From assembly GCA_002405875.1 (NCBI GenBank), contig DHMR01000068.1, forward strand, positions 1 to 14,063: a stretch of 14,063 nt of DNA, read 5' to 3'. Shown here in pieces: positions 1-7,522 of this stretch. The notes beneath the pieces were generated by a model. That model was not told the DNA's origin, did not search any database, and saw only the letters and a program-made list of their open reading frames with translations. Each line of letters starts with the position of its first letter. Position 1 is the first letter of the stretch. Both the position numbers and the translations under genes were made by a program. The DNA is from a bacterium UBA4637. GTDB taxonomy: Bacteria; Bacteroidota; Bacteroidia; Bacteroidales; Bacteroidaceae.

Positions 1-438
1 AGCCGTCAGCACAACGTGAAGGTCTCTGAGCGTATGGCTGAGCGTATCAAGATCCATGTGGGTTCTGCCTTGACCGACCTTGGCGACGAGGCTCCTGAGG
101 ACTTCATCGTGCATGGTCCTAACCGCATCACAGCCCTCCCAATGGAGGTGCCAGTATGCTATCAGGAAATCGCTCACTGCCTCGACAAGACCGTGGCTAA
201 GATTGAGAATGCCGTGCTCTCAGCCCTTGAGAACACTCCTCCTGAGCTTTACGCCGACATCGTGAAGAACGGTATCTGGCTCTCTGGTGGCGGCGCTTTG
301 CTCCGTGGCCTCGACAAGCGACTCCAGGACAAGATTAACATCCCATTCCATATCGCCGAAGACCCATTGCACAGTGTGGCTAAGGGTGCCGGCATCGCAT
401 TGAAGAATGTGGATCGCTTCTCATTCTTGATGAGATAA
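1..438 (+). CDS. mreB: Rod shape-determining protein MreB, C-terminal part (5' end outside window)
   Basis: This is the last 145 residues of the bacterial actin homologue MreB, which forms membrane-bound filaments that position the side-wall peptidoglycan synthesis complex. The frame is open from base 1, so the start lies upstream; the usual family length of about 340 residues implies some 195 are missing. Visible family signatures are the nucleotide-binding loop LSGGGALLRGLD (about residues 94-105 of the fragment) and the C-terminal VAKGAGIAL helix. The protein ends in FLMR, with a TAA stop at 436-438. It is followed 109 nt later by mreC in the same direction, the standard mreBCD order. An upstream GTG at 16 is only an internal valine. 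Identification is very secure. Confidence 0.96.
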   Translation, partial: SRQHNVKVSERMAERIKIHVGSALTDLGDEAPEDFIVHGPNRITALPMEVPVCYQEIAHCLDKTVAKIENAVLSALENTPPELYADIVKNGIWLSGGGALLRGLDKRLQDKINIPFHIAEDPLHSVAKGAGIALKNVDRFSFLMR

Positions 439-476
439 TGTTTCGACGAACTCAATGATTTTTTTGATGAGATAAT
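427..476 (+). repeat. 13-nt direct repeat duplicating the mreB stop region
   Basis: TTGATGAGATAAT occurs at 427-439, across the mreB stop codon, and again at 464-476. The copies start 37 nt apart. The second copy would also read FLMR-stop, but in another frame. The sequence before each copy is loosely similar, which suggests a small duplication of the gene end. Confidence 0.6.
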
Positions 477-483
477 TAATGTG

Positions 484-522
484 AATTCCGTGGTGCTTGA
501 AGAACTCAAGAGTCACGGAATT
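484..522 (+). promoter_or_regulatory. Hairpin in the mreB-mreC intergenic region
   Basis: Perfect 9-bp arms AATTCCGTG (484-492) and CACGGAATT (514-522) enclose a 3x3 internal loop and a second 5-bp stem, CTTGA (496-500) with TCAAG (506-510), closed by a 5-nt loop. It is followed by TTAAAT, a weak U-tract. It could be a partial terminator or an mRNA stability element that lets mreB be expressed above mreC; this role is inferred. No Bacteroidetes -7 promoter motif is visible between the hairpin and mreC. Confidence 0.55.
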
Positions 523-547
523 TTAAATCATATAGATTCTTTAAAAT

Positions 548-1408
548 ATGCACAACCTTTTAGGGTTTTTGGCTAAATACAACCATTGGTTTGTCTTCGT
601 GATTCTTGAGGTGGTGAGTCTCGTGCTTTTGTTTCAGTACAATAGCTATCAGGGAAGCGTGTGGTTTTCATCGGCCAATGCCGTAACCGGCAAACTGTAT
701 GAGTGGGACTCCAATGTGGAGACTTTCTTCTCGCTCACCAAGGTGAACCAAGAACTCACCCAGCGCAATGCTTACTTGGAGCAGCAAGTGCACCAGTTGT
801 CAGAAAAACTGGCCGATGCCACCAAGGACACTACGCTGGCTCACCGTGGACAGATAGCTTTGCTGAAAAGCTATCACCTGATACCTGCCAAGGTGGTTGC
901 CAACAGCGTGGACAAGCCTAGCAACATGATAACCATCGACAAGGGACGTGCCGACGGAGTGCATAAGGACATGGGTGTCGTATGTGGCACCGGTGTCGTG
1001 GGCATCGTCTATCTGGTGGCTGAGCATTATTCCGTGCTCATCCCAGTGCTCAATACGAAGTCGAACATCAGTTGTACGATTCAAAATCGTGGCTATTTCG
1101 GTTATCTCCGCTGGAAAGGTGGAGCCTCGGAGTATGCCTACCTTGAAGATGTACCCCGCCATGCGCACTTCAAGTTGGGAGACAATGTCGTGACGAGCGG
1201 TTACTCAGCCGTGTTCCCACCAGGAGTCTTGGTCGGCAAGGTGTTGCATGTGTTCAATTCCTCCGATGGTCTGTCGTATCGCGTGCAGTTGAAACTATCC
1301 ACCGACTTCGCCAAGCTCCGTGATGTCTGTGTCATCGATGATGCGGCCATGCGAGAGCGCTTGGAGGTAATGAGAGCGGCGCAGGACTCCATCAAGCCAA
1401 ATGAATAG
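548..1408 (+). CDS. mreC: Rod shape-determining protein MreC
   Basis: MreC is the bitopic scaffold of the elongasome; it links cytoplasmic MreB to the periplasmic PBP2/RodA synthase and is thought to activate PBP2. The 286-residue protein has a short cytoplasmic N-terminus, one membrane helix (about residues 14-31), a predicted coiled coil (about 65-95) rich in Q, E and L, and then the two-lobed beta domain (about 112-275). In the beta domain the motifs NMITIDKGRADGV, GVVGIV and VTSGYSAVFPPGVLVGKV are typical of the family. Length is normal. The start at 548 puts the transmembrane helix at the expected place. It lies between mreB and mreD in one operon, with 38 nt to mreD. Function rests on family knowledge and synteny. 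Confidence 0.95.
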   Translation: MHNLLGFLAKYNHWFVFVILEVVSLVLLFQYNSYQGSVWFSSANAVTGKLYEWDSNVETFFSLTKVNQELTQRNAYLEQQVHQLSEKLADATKDTTLAHRGQIALLKSYHLIPAKVVANSVDKPSNMITIDKGRADGVHKDMGVVCGTGVVGIVYLVAEHYSVLIPVLNTKSNISCTIQNRGYFGYLRWKGGASEYAYLEDVPRHAHFKLGDNVVTSGYSAVFPPGVLVGKVLHVFNSSDGLSYRVQLKLSTDFAKLRDVCVIDDAAMRERLEVMRAAQDSIKPNE

Positions 1409-1446
1409 AAATAGATATAATAATGAGGGAATTCTAATTCAAAGAT

Positions 1447-1944
1447 ATGAGTATAGATCAAGTTAAGCGCATCGTGCTATTTGTAATCCTGGTGTTGGTG
1501 CAAGGACTTGTGCTGAACCACATCCATTTGTTCGATTGTGCCACACCGTTGCTTTACATCATCCTGGTGATTCATTTCCGCAGGAACCAGCCACGATGGT
1601 CAGCCTTGTTGTGGAGTTTCGCCCTGGGACTTTGCGTCGATGTCTTCGCCAACACACCGGGCGTGGCTGCTGCTTCCATGACGTTGATGGGACTGGTGCA
1701 ACCTTATCTCTTCGAACTTTTTGTGCCGAGGGACAGTGCCGATGATTTGGAGCCTTCCATACGTTCTATCGGCATCACGTCGTTTTTCTGGTATGCCTTT
1801 GCCATGGTGTTGCTATACTGTTTGCTTTTCTTCACCCTGGAGACCTTTAATTTCTTCAACTGGTTGCAGTGGTTGAAATGCGTGGGGGGGAGCACTGTGC
1901 TCACCTTTATGCTCGTGGCAGTAATTGAGAACTTTAAAAAATAG
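1447..1944 (+). CDS. mreD: Rod shape-determining protein MreD
   Basis: MreD is the small polytopic partner of MreC in the elongasome. The 165-residue protein is very hydrophobic, with about five membrane segments (roughly residues 8-25, 32-44, 50-68, 106-130 and 143-160) and the family-like stretch FALGLCVDVFANTPGVAAAS around 58-77. Length matches the family (about 160-170). It sits between mreC and mrdA, with only 6 nt before the mrdA start, so transcription and probably translation are coupled. A run of seven Gs at 1884-1890 lies near codon 146; a slippage event there would alter only the last 20 or so residues. MreD proteins diverge strongly in sequence, so synteny carries much of the call. 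Confidence 0.92.
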   Translation: MSIDQVKRIVLFVILVLVQGLVLNHIHLFDCATPLLYIILVIHFRRNQPRWSALLWSFALGLCVDVFANTPGVAAASMTLMGLVQPYLFELFVPRDSADDLEPSIRSIGITSFFWYAFAMVLLYCLLFFTLETFNFFNWLQWLKCVGGSTVLTFMLVAVIENFKK

Positions 1945-1950
1945 TCGAAG

Positions 1951-3801
1951 ATGATAGATTATAATCTTGAGAAGCGCAGATTTGTGATAGGGGGAGTGGC
2001 CATTGCAATTGTGGTCATCTATATCGTGCGTCTTTTTACGCTTCAGATTATGAGTGATGACTATAAGAAAAATGCGGACAGCAATGCCTTTCTCAAGCAG
2101 ATTGAGTTTCCTTCGCGTGGAGCCATCTATGACAGGAATGGAAAGCTGATGGTGTATAACCAACCTTCCTACGACATCATGGTGGTGATGAAGGAGGCGA
2201 GAGGACATATTGACTCTGTGGACTTCTGCAACTCGCTTGGTATCACGATGGAACAATATACCAAGCGGCTCAACGATATCCGAGATCGTTCTAAGAATCC
2301 GGGCTTCTCGCCTTATACCCAACAGCTCTTCATGACTCAGCTCTCCGACAAGGACTTTAGTGTGTTCCAGGAGAAGATGTTCCGTTTTACGGGCTTCTAT
2401 GTGCAGAGACGAAGTGTGAGAGAGTATACCTATCCGTATGCCGCCCATGTGCTGGGCGATGTGGGCGAAGTTTCCGAGAGCGACATCGAGGACGACGACT
2501 ACTATCAGCCGGGCGACTACATCGGTAAGCTAGGATTGGAGAAGGCTTACGAGAAAGAACTGCGTGGCCAGAAAGGAGTCAAGATAATGTTGCGTGACGC
2601 ACGCGGACGTATTCAAGGTAGTTATCAGAACGGCAAGCTCGATCAGCGACCTATCGCCGGGAAGGACTTGACCCTTGGCATTGATGTCAACTTGCAGGCA
2701 TTGGGCGAGCGCTTGATGCAAGGCAAGATAGGAAGTATCGTGGCCATCGACCCTCGCACGGGCGAGGTGCTGGCGATGGTTTCCTCACCTACCTACGATC
2801 CTCGCCGATTGGTGGGCAAGCAACGTGGCAAGATGCACAAGTGGCTCTCGCAGAACCCATGGAAGCCTTTGCTCAACCGAAGTATCATGGGTCAATATCC
2901 TCCTGGTTCCACCTTCAAGACAACCCAGGCGCTGACTTATCTCTCCGAGGGCATCATCACGCCTGGCACGGCTTTCCCATGCCATCATGGCTTCTCCTAT
3001 AAGGGCTTGCATGTGGGCTGTCACGGCCACCCTTCGCCTATAGCGTTGGTGGATGCCATCAGTACTTCCTGCAACGGTTACTTCTGTTGGGGACTTTATT
3101 ACATGATGAGCAACCGCCGTAAGTACCACACCGTGCAGGATGCCATGGATACTTGGCGCGACTATATGGTGAGCATGGGATTTGGATATAAGTTGGGCAT
3201 CGACCTGCCGGGCGAGAAACGAGGATTGATTCCTAACGCCACCTACTACGACAAGGCCTACAAGGGCTCCTGGAACGGACTGACCATCATCAGTATCTCC
3301 ATTGGACAGGGCGAGGTCAACCTGACACCTCTCCAAATTGCCAACCTGGGCGCCACCATCGCCAATCGTGGCTATTACTATGTGCCTCATGTGGTACGCA
3401 AGGTGAAGGGCGAGCCTCTGGATACCCTCTTCACACGCCGTCATTATACGAAAGCCACCAAGCGTGCATATAACTATGTGGTGGCAGGTATGAGAAGTTC
3501 GGCCTTGCGAGGCACTTGCAAGATGCTTGCTCGATACGACTTCGAGCCATGCGGAAAAACAGGTACGGCTCAAAACCGTGGTCATGACCACTCCGTGTTC
3601 ATGGGTTTTGCACCAATGAACAACCCTAAGATAGCCATTGCCGTGTATGTGGAGAACGGTGGATGGGGTGCCGACTTTGGTGTGCCTATCGGCGGTTTGA
3701 TGATGGAGCAATATCTCCATGGCAAGCTTTCGCCTTCTTCCGAGAACCAGGCGGCTCAGATGCAAGCACGCCGCATCGCCTATGGCGCAAGTAGTAGATA
3801 A
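1951..3801 (+). CDS. mrdA: Penicillin-binding protein 2 (elongasome transpeptidase)
   Basis: This is the class B PBP that cross-links new side-wall peptidoglycan with RodA. The 616-residue protein has one N-terminal membrane anchor (about 12-33), a pedestal/dimerisation domain containing FPSRGAIYDRNG (about 53-64), and a C-terminal transpeptidase domain. All three catalytic motifs are intact: SxxK as S320-T-F-K323, SxN as S373-C-N375, and KTG as K536-T-G538. Between the first two lies a Cys/His-rich loop (C344, H345, H346, C357, H358, H360) near C374. A zinc site near the active site is known in Acinetobacter PBP2, so metal binding here is possible but inferred. It starts 6 nt after mreD and is 21 nt before rodA. 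Confidence 0.96.
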   Translation: MIDYNLEKRRFVIGGVAIAIVVIYIVRLFTLQIMSDDYKKNADSNAFLKQIEFPSRGAIYDRNGKLMVYNQPSYDIMVVMKEARGHIDSVDFCNSLGITMEQYTKRLNDIRDRSKNPGFSPYTQQLFMTQLSDKDFSVFQEKMFRFTGFYVQRRSVREYTYPYAAHVLGDVGEVSESDIEDDDYYQPGDYIGKLGLEKAYEKELRGQKGVKIMLRDARGRIQGSYQNGKLDQRPIAGKDLTLGIDVNLQALGERLMQGKIGSIVAIDPRTGEVLAMVSSPTYDPRRLVGKQRGKMHKWLSQNPWKPLLNRSIMGQYPPGSTFKTTQALTYLSEGIITPGTAFPCHHGFSYKGLHVGCHGHPSPIALVDAISTSCNGYFCWGLYYMMSNRRKYHTVQDAMDTWRDYMVSMGFGYKLGIDLPGEKRGLIPNATYYDKAYKGSWNGLTIISISIGQGEVNLTPLQIANLGATIANRGYYYVPHVVRKVKGEPLDTLFTRRHYTKATKRAYNYVVAGMRSSALRGTCKMLARYDFEPCGKTGTAQNRGHDHSVFMGFAPMNNPKIAIAVYVENGGWGADFGVPIGGLMMEQYLHGKLSPSSENQAAQMQARRIAYGASSR

Positions 3802-3822
3802 AGGTAAAATAGTAATAAAATT

Positions 3823-5298
3823 ATGGCTCAGTCATCAGATAATAAACAACCTACTAGTGTGCTTCGCTCGCTTGACTGGTGGACGATAGGCATCTATCTG
3901 GCATTGCTCATCTTCGGATGGTTCAGTGTCTGTGGTGCCAGCTACACTTATGGTGACAATGATATCTTCAGTTTGAGTACCCGATCGGGTATGCAGATTA
4001 TCTGGATTGGTACTTCGGTGGCGTTGGGATTCGTTATCCTGATGCTCGATGACCGGTTCTACGACACGTTCTCGTATGTGATTTATGCGGTGCTCATCTT
4101 GTTGCTTTTCGCCACGATATTCAATCCGCATAGCATCAAGGGATCTCACTCCTGGTTGGTGCTCGGACCTTTGCGATTGCAACCAGCCGAGTTCGGTAAG
4201 TTTGCCACGGCTCTGGCGATTGCCAAGTTCATGTCGAGTTATGGTTTTAACATCCATAAGCCGAAACATTTCATGGCGGCTGTGGGCATCATCGTCCTTC
4301 CGATGATCTGTATCATCGGTCAGCGAGAGACAGGTTCGGCCTTGGTCTATTCTGCATTCTTCTTGATGCTCTACCGGGAGGGTATGCCGGGAGCCATCCT
4401 CTTCACGGGTGTCTCGATGGTGGCTTACTTCGTGGTGGGCGTGAAGTACGAGAATGTGATGATGTGGGACACCTATACATCGGTAGGCAAGTTTGTGGTG
4501 CTCCTGCTCGTGCAGATATTTACGGCGGGCATGGTCAATTCCTATACGGGCAATAAGAAACATTGTTTGATTATCTTGGCGTACAGCTTGGGTATCACGC
4601 TGGTGTTCCTGCTCTTTTCCACATACGTGATCCCGTTTGACATCGTATGGGTTCAGTTGGCCCTGTGTGCAGCTATGGTGGGCTTCTTGGTTTACCAAGG
4701 GCTTGCGACACGCTTGCGCAACTATTATTTCATCGCAGCTTTTGCCCTAGGTTCCATCGCGTTTTTCTATTCGGCCGACTATGTGCTCAACCATGTCATG
4801 GAACCTCACCAACGTGTACGTATCAATGTGCTGCTGGGTTTGGATGAAGACTTGGCGGGTGCAGGCTATAATGTACATCAGAGTGAGATTGCCATTGGTT
4901 CGGGTGGTCTTCAAGGAAAAGGATTCCTGAATGGTACCCAGACCAAATTAAAGTTTGTGCCGGAGCAAGATACCGACTTTATCTTCTGTACTGTAGGAGA
5001 AGAGGAGGGATTCTTGGGCTCGGCGGGAGTGTTGCTCCTCTTTTTGGCCTTGGTGCTGAGGCTGATACATTTGGCGGAGCGGCAACCCTTCAAGTTCGGT
5101 AGAGTGTATGGCTATTGTGTGCTCAGCGTGTTCCTGTTCCACGTCTTCATCAACGTGGGAATGGTGCTGGGATTGACACCGGTGATTGGTATTCCGTTAC
5201 CTTTCTTCAGTTATGGTGGAAGTTCACTATGGGGATTCACCATTCTTTTGTTCATTTTCCTGAGAATTGATGCAGGAAGAAACCTAGTCAGAACATAA
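3823..5298 (+). CDS. rodA: Peptidoglycan glycosyltransferase RodA (SEDS family), enlarged
   Basis: RodA polymerises lipid II into glycan strands and acts with PBP2. SEDS signatures are clear: GSHSWLVLGPLRLQPAEFGK (107-126), the QSEIAIGSGGLQGKG loop (353-367), FVPEQDTDFIF (378-388) with D385 at the position of the catalytic aspartate, and GIPLPFFSYGGSSLWG (456-471). At 491 residues it is about 120 longer than E. coli RodA (370). The extra length lies between the RETGSA segment (168-173) and HQRVRI (329-334), and it contains about four additional hydrophobic segments near 222-320. This may be usual in Bacteroidetes, but that was not checked. It is the last gene of the operon, followed by a strong hairpin terminator. 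FtsW is the alternative in the family; the PBP2/MreBCD context supports RodA. Confidence 0.95.
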   Translation: MAQSSDNKQPTSVLRSLDWWTIGIYLALLIFGWFSVCGASYTYGDNDIFSLSTRSGMQIIWIGTSVALGFVILMLDDRFYDTFSYVIYAVLILLLFATIFNPHSIKGSHSWLVLGPLRLQPAEFGKFATALAIAKFMSSYGFNIHKPKHFMAAVGIIVLPMICIIGQRETGSALVYSAFFLMLYREGMPGAILFTGVSMVAYFVVGVKYENVMMWDTYTSVGKFVVLLLVQIFTAGMVNSYTGNKKHCLIILAYSLGITLVFLLFSTYVIPFDIVWVQLALCAAMVGFLVYQGLATRLRNYYFIAAFALGSIAFFYSADYVLNHVMEPHQRVRINVLLGLDEDLAGAGYNVHQSEIAIGSGGLQGKGFLNGTQTKLKFVPEQDTDFIFCTVGEEEGFLGSAGVLLLFLALVLRLIHLAERQPFKFGRVYGYCVLSVFLFHVFINVGMVLGLTPVIGIPLPFFSYGGSSLWGFTILLFIFLRIDAGRNLVRT

Positions 5299-5315
5299 GC
5301 AAAAGAGAACATAAG

Positions 5316-5356
5316 AAAAAGCTCGCAAGACTTCTTTTAGGTCTTGCGAGCTTTTT
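5316..5356. terminator. Bidirectional intrinsic terminator between rodA and gldH
   Basis: The arms GCTCGCAAGAC (5321-5331) and GTCTTGCGAGC (5341-5351) are perfect 11-bp complements with a 9-nt loop. They are flanked by five As (5316-5320) and five Ts (5352-5356), so it gives a U-tract on both strands. It ends the mre-mrdA-rodA operon from one side and the metF-holB-ricT-gldH operon from the other. Confidence 0.92.
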
Positions 5357-5362
5357 GATTCT

Positions 5363-5378
5363 ATCCTCCTTGGAGGAT
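5363..5378. repeat. Short palindrome just after the gldH stop
   Basis: ATCCTCC (5363-5369) and GGAGGAT (5372-5378) form a perfect 7-bp inverted repeat with only 2 nt between the arms. It lies 10 nt beyond the gldH stop and 6 nt from the shared terminator. It may simply be part of the transcript end; no function is claimed. Confidence 0.5.
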
Positions 5379-5388
5379 GTTAATGTTG

Positions 5389-5886
5389 TTATTCCTTGAT
5401 ACGGCTTATTTTTAACCCGATGTCACTGATTCCCGGAAGAATCTCTCGCTTCATGTCATGACGTATAGTGACATGCACCGAGTCGTTGGCGTTCATGCGA
5501 TACACATTGACAGGAAAGTTGTATTGGTAAGAGCTGATGCCTTGTCCTTTGGTGACCCCATTATTGTCGATGAGGTCGCATTGGATGGTGTCTATTTTTT
5601 CAATCTTGTCATATTTGTCGCGCTCGTTGGGATAGATGGTTTGCTCTACGATGAGAGTCAATCCCATGAATGGATAAGCACCCGTGATACGCAAGCCAAG
5701 CTGTTCTTGGTAATATCCCGCCATAGCCAGAGGAGGAATGTCAAACGTGAGCGTGTCATTCTTCTCCCATCCTGCAATGGGGGTGTGGCTGTAGGAGTCG
5801 TACACCAGTGAATCCTTGCAGGAGGCGAGGGATAGTGCCATTGCAAATGCTCCTATTATATATAAGGTATAGAATAGTTTTCTCAT
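5389..5886 (-). CDS. gldH: Gliding motility lipoprotein GldH family
   Basis: This is a 165-residue predicted lipoprotein. The signal peptide ends in the lipobox SLASC, with the lipidated cysteine at residue 23, so the mature protein should be membrane-anchored and exposed to the periplasm. The body resembles GldH: VYDSYSHTP followed by W-x-K-x-D near 39-44, and the C-terminal segment HDMKREILPGISDIGLKI (about 143-160). In Flavobacterium johnsoniae GldH is needed for gliding, but it is also kept in non-gliding Bacteroidales, where its job is unclear. It starts 34 nt after the ricT-like gene and is the last gene of the minus-strand cluster. The family call comes from recognised motifs and context; gliding by this organism should not be assumed. 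Confidence 0.82.
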   Translation of the reverse strand: MRKLFYTLYIIGAFAMALSLASCKDSLVYDSYSHTPIAGWEKNDTLTFDIPPLAMAGYYQEQLGLRITGAYPFMGLTLIVEQTIYPNERDKYDKIEKIDTIQCDLIDNNGVTKGQGISSYQYNFPVNVYRMNANDSVHVTIRHDMKREILPGISDIGLKISRIKE

Positions 5887-5920
5887 GCTAATCTTTCCTT
5901 TCTAATCTAACCCATTCTAT

Positions 5921-7375
5921 TTATTGTTGGTCGCCTTGTGGCTTGGGAAGGTTGCTGTCTTGCTGCTTTTGCGGGACACCTTGTTGCTTTTGCGGGGCAC
6001 CTTGTGGCTTTTGCTGATTTCCCTGTGGCAGTCCTTTTGCTTGTTCTTGCTCTTTACCTTGTCTCTTCGGGTTCTTTTGAGGTCTAGGAGGACGGTTCTC
6101 TTTTCTCGGAGGGCGATTGTTGCCTTGCGTCCTGCCATCCTGAGGACGATTGCCATCCTGAGGACGATTGCCCCCTTGAGGTCGATTGTCGCCATTGTTC
6201 GAGGCTTTGTCCCCATTGTTCGGATATTTTTCGTTCTTGTTGAACACAGTTCTCTCTCCATTGGCTGGACGGGCATTCTTGTTTTTTCTCTTCTTTCTCT
6301 TGGCTTTGTCAAAACGGCTCAGGTCAGCTTCAGCCAGAAGGTCGGTCGATTTAGGCTTTTCCTTCGCCTTGCCGTTCTCCATGAGGCTGAGTGGCTTCTC
6401 TCCATTGCGGTTCATGGCAATGATTTCCTGGGCACGCTCAGCGGTGATGGTTTCCAGGTTGGAAGCCAAGTTCTTGTCGGAAGAGTAAGTGACGAGACCG
6501 GCAAGAATATCGGTCTTGAAGAGATGGAAGTCGCCATCCACTGTCTGTAGAACCACATCCTTGGCAGGAATTTTCTTGCTTGCTTCTACATAGTTGTCAA
6601 CCTCATAGTTGAGGCAACACTTCAGCTTGGCGCACATACCCGCCAACTTCTGTGGGTTGAGCGATATGTCTTGATAGCGTGCCGCATTGGTGCTCACGCT
6701 GACAAAGTTTTTCATCCAGGTGGCGCAACAGAGTTCACGTCCACAAGGTCCTGTACCACCGATACGTCCCGCTTCCTGCCGAGCACCGATTTGCTTCATC
6801 TCGATGCGCACATGGAAGGTGTCGGCAAGCACTTTGATGAGTTGGCGGAAGTCGACACGCTCGTCGGCGATGTAATAGAAAATAGCCTTGTTGCCGTCAC
6901 CTTGGTATTCTACGTCGCCAATCTTCATCTTCAGACCGAGGTCTTTTGCTATCTGGCGGCTTTGAATCATGGTGTCGTGCTCACGGCTCTTGGCTTCCTT
7001 GCACTTCTCGATGTCCACAGGTTTGGCGATGCGATAGATGCGTTTGATGTCGTCTGCCGACTTCAGGTTGGCTTTCTTGATTTGAAGCTTGACCAGTCGT
7101 CCCGTTAACGTCACCACGCCAATGTCATGGCCCGGACTCGCTTCGACAGCCACCACGTCACCCTTCTTGAGGTCGAGGTTGTTGACATTATGATAATAGC
7201 CCTTGCGGGTATTCTTGAATTGCACCTCCACAAGGTCGGTACTCTCAGCGTTGCCTGGTACATCGGCAAGCCAGTCGTAAGTATTCAGCTGGCGGTCTTG
7301 ACGTCCCACGGCCTTACAGCAAAGTCCGCGGTCACATCCATGCCACATTCTGAATTTCATATTCTTGTAATCCAC
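5921..7375 (-). CDS. ricT: PSP1 domain protein, RicT (YaaT)-like, with long repetitive C-terminal tail
   Basis: The core (about residues 1-310) is a PSP1/RicT domain. Cysteine motifs are conserved: HGCDRGLCC near the N-terminus (C14, C19, C20), GPCGRELCC (C211, C216, C217) and GMCAKLKCC (C248, C253, C254). In Bacillus RicT works with RicA and RicF, carries iron-sulphur clusters and directs RNase Y mRNA processing; here the role is inferred. Residues about 355-484 are a basic segment (KRKKRKNKN) and then a disordered tail rich in N, P, Q and G, with DNA-level repeats at 5960-6022 and 6134-6187. This makes it 484 residues against about 275 for Bacillus YaaT. The start at 7375 is GTG; an ATG five codons downstream (7360, MKFRMWHGC) is an equally good start. 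It lies between holB and gldH. Confidence 0.88.
   Translation of the reverse strand: MDYKNMKFRMWHGCDRGLCCKAVGRQDRQLNTYDWLADVPGNAESTDLVEVQFKNTRKGYYHNVNNLDLKKGDVVAVEASPGHDIGVVTLTGRLVKLQIKKANLKSADDIKRIYRIAKPVDIEKCKEAKSREHDTMIQSRQIAKDLGLKMKIGDVEYQGDGNKAIFYYIADERVDFRQLIKVLADTFHVRIEMKQIGARQEAGRIGGTGPCGRELCCATWMKNFVSVSTNAARYQDISLNPQKLAGMCAKLKCCLNYEVDNYVEASKKIPAKDVVLQTVDGDFHLFKTDILAGLVTYSSDKNLASNLETITAERAQEIIAMNRNGEKPLSLMENGKAKEKPKSTDLLAEADLSRFDKAKRKKRKNKNARPANGERTVFNKNEKYPNNGDKASNNGDNRPQGGNRPQDGNRPQDGRTQGNNRPPRKENRPPRPQKNPKRQGKEQEQAKGLPQGNQQKPQGAPQKQQGVPQKQQDSNLPKPQGDQQ
5960..6022 (-). repeat. 21-nt tandem repeat in the ricT tail, three copies
   Basis: Units at 5960-5980, 5981-6001 and 6002-6022 encode the seven-residue blocks PQKQQDS, PQKQQGV and QQKPQGA. 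The first two units are nearly identical at the DNA level; the third is degenerate. The period keeps the reading frame, so expansion or contraction only changes tail length. Confidence 0.8.
6134..6187 (-). repeat. 18-nt tandem repeat in the ricT tail, three copies
   Basis: Units at 6134-6151 and 6152-6169 are identical, and 6170-6187 is a diverged third copy. They encode the hexapeptide NRPQDG or NRPQGG. Perfect identity of two units suggests recent duplication by slippage. The period is a multiple of three. Confidence 0.85.
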
Positions 7376-7522
7376 GATGGTCGTAAATTTTAAATTGTAA
7401 TTAATAAATAATAAATAATAAATGGGGCTTGCGCCTTTCTTATATGTTGTTCTTATTTTTTCCTTTTTCCTTCTTTTCCTCTTTTTCTATAAAGCTTAGA
7501 AGCACTCTTCACTCTTCATTCT
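7376..7522. other. Repeat-rich holB-ricT intergenic region
   Basis: This 147-nt gap inside the minus-strand cluster contains three tandem AATAAAT units (7403-7423). A strongly pyrimidine-biased plus strand follows (about 7434-7490). Then come four 7-nt units of CACTCTT type (7503-7530) that run into the holB stop codon. No further gene, clear terminator or -33/-7 promoter is visible. Confidence 0.6.
7403..7423. repeat. AATAAAT heptamer repeat, three perfect copies
   Basis: AATAAAT is repeated exactly three times at 7403-7409, 7410-7416 and 7417-7423, upstream of the ricT-like start. It makes the leader very AT-rich and poorly structured, which may help translation initiation; that is inference. 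Confidence 0.75.

Noticed and set aside
2785..3765. Long open frame (326 codons) on the minus strand opposite mrdA
   Set aside because: It lies wholly inside the well-supported PBP2 gene and its translation is rich in His, Arg and Thr without any recognisable domain; it is a codon-bias shadow.
3835..4698. Long minus-strand frame (287 codons) opposite rodA
   Set aside because: The translation is His/Asp/Glu/Arg-rich low-complexity sequence, as expected opposite a hydrophobic membrane protein; no domain and no promoter.
5924..6550. Plus-strand frame of 208 codons with a hydrophobic Leu/Arg-rich product
   Set aside because: It is the reverse complement of the repetitive N/P/Q tail of the RicT-like protein, whose PSP1 domain and cysteine motifs fix the true strand.
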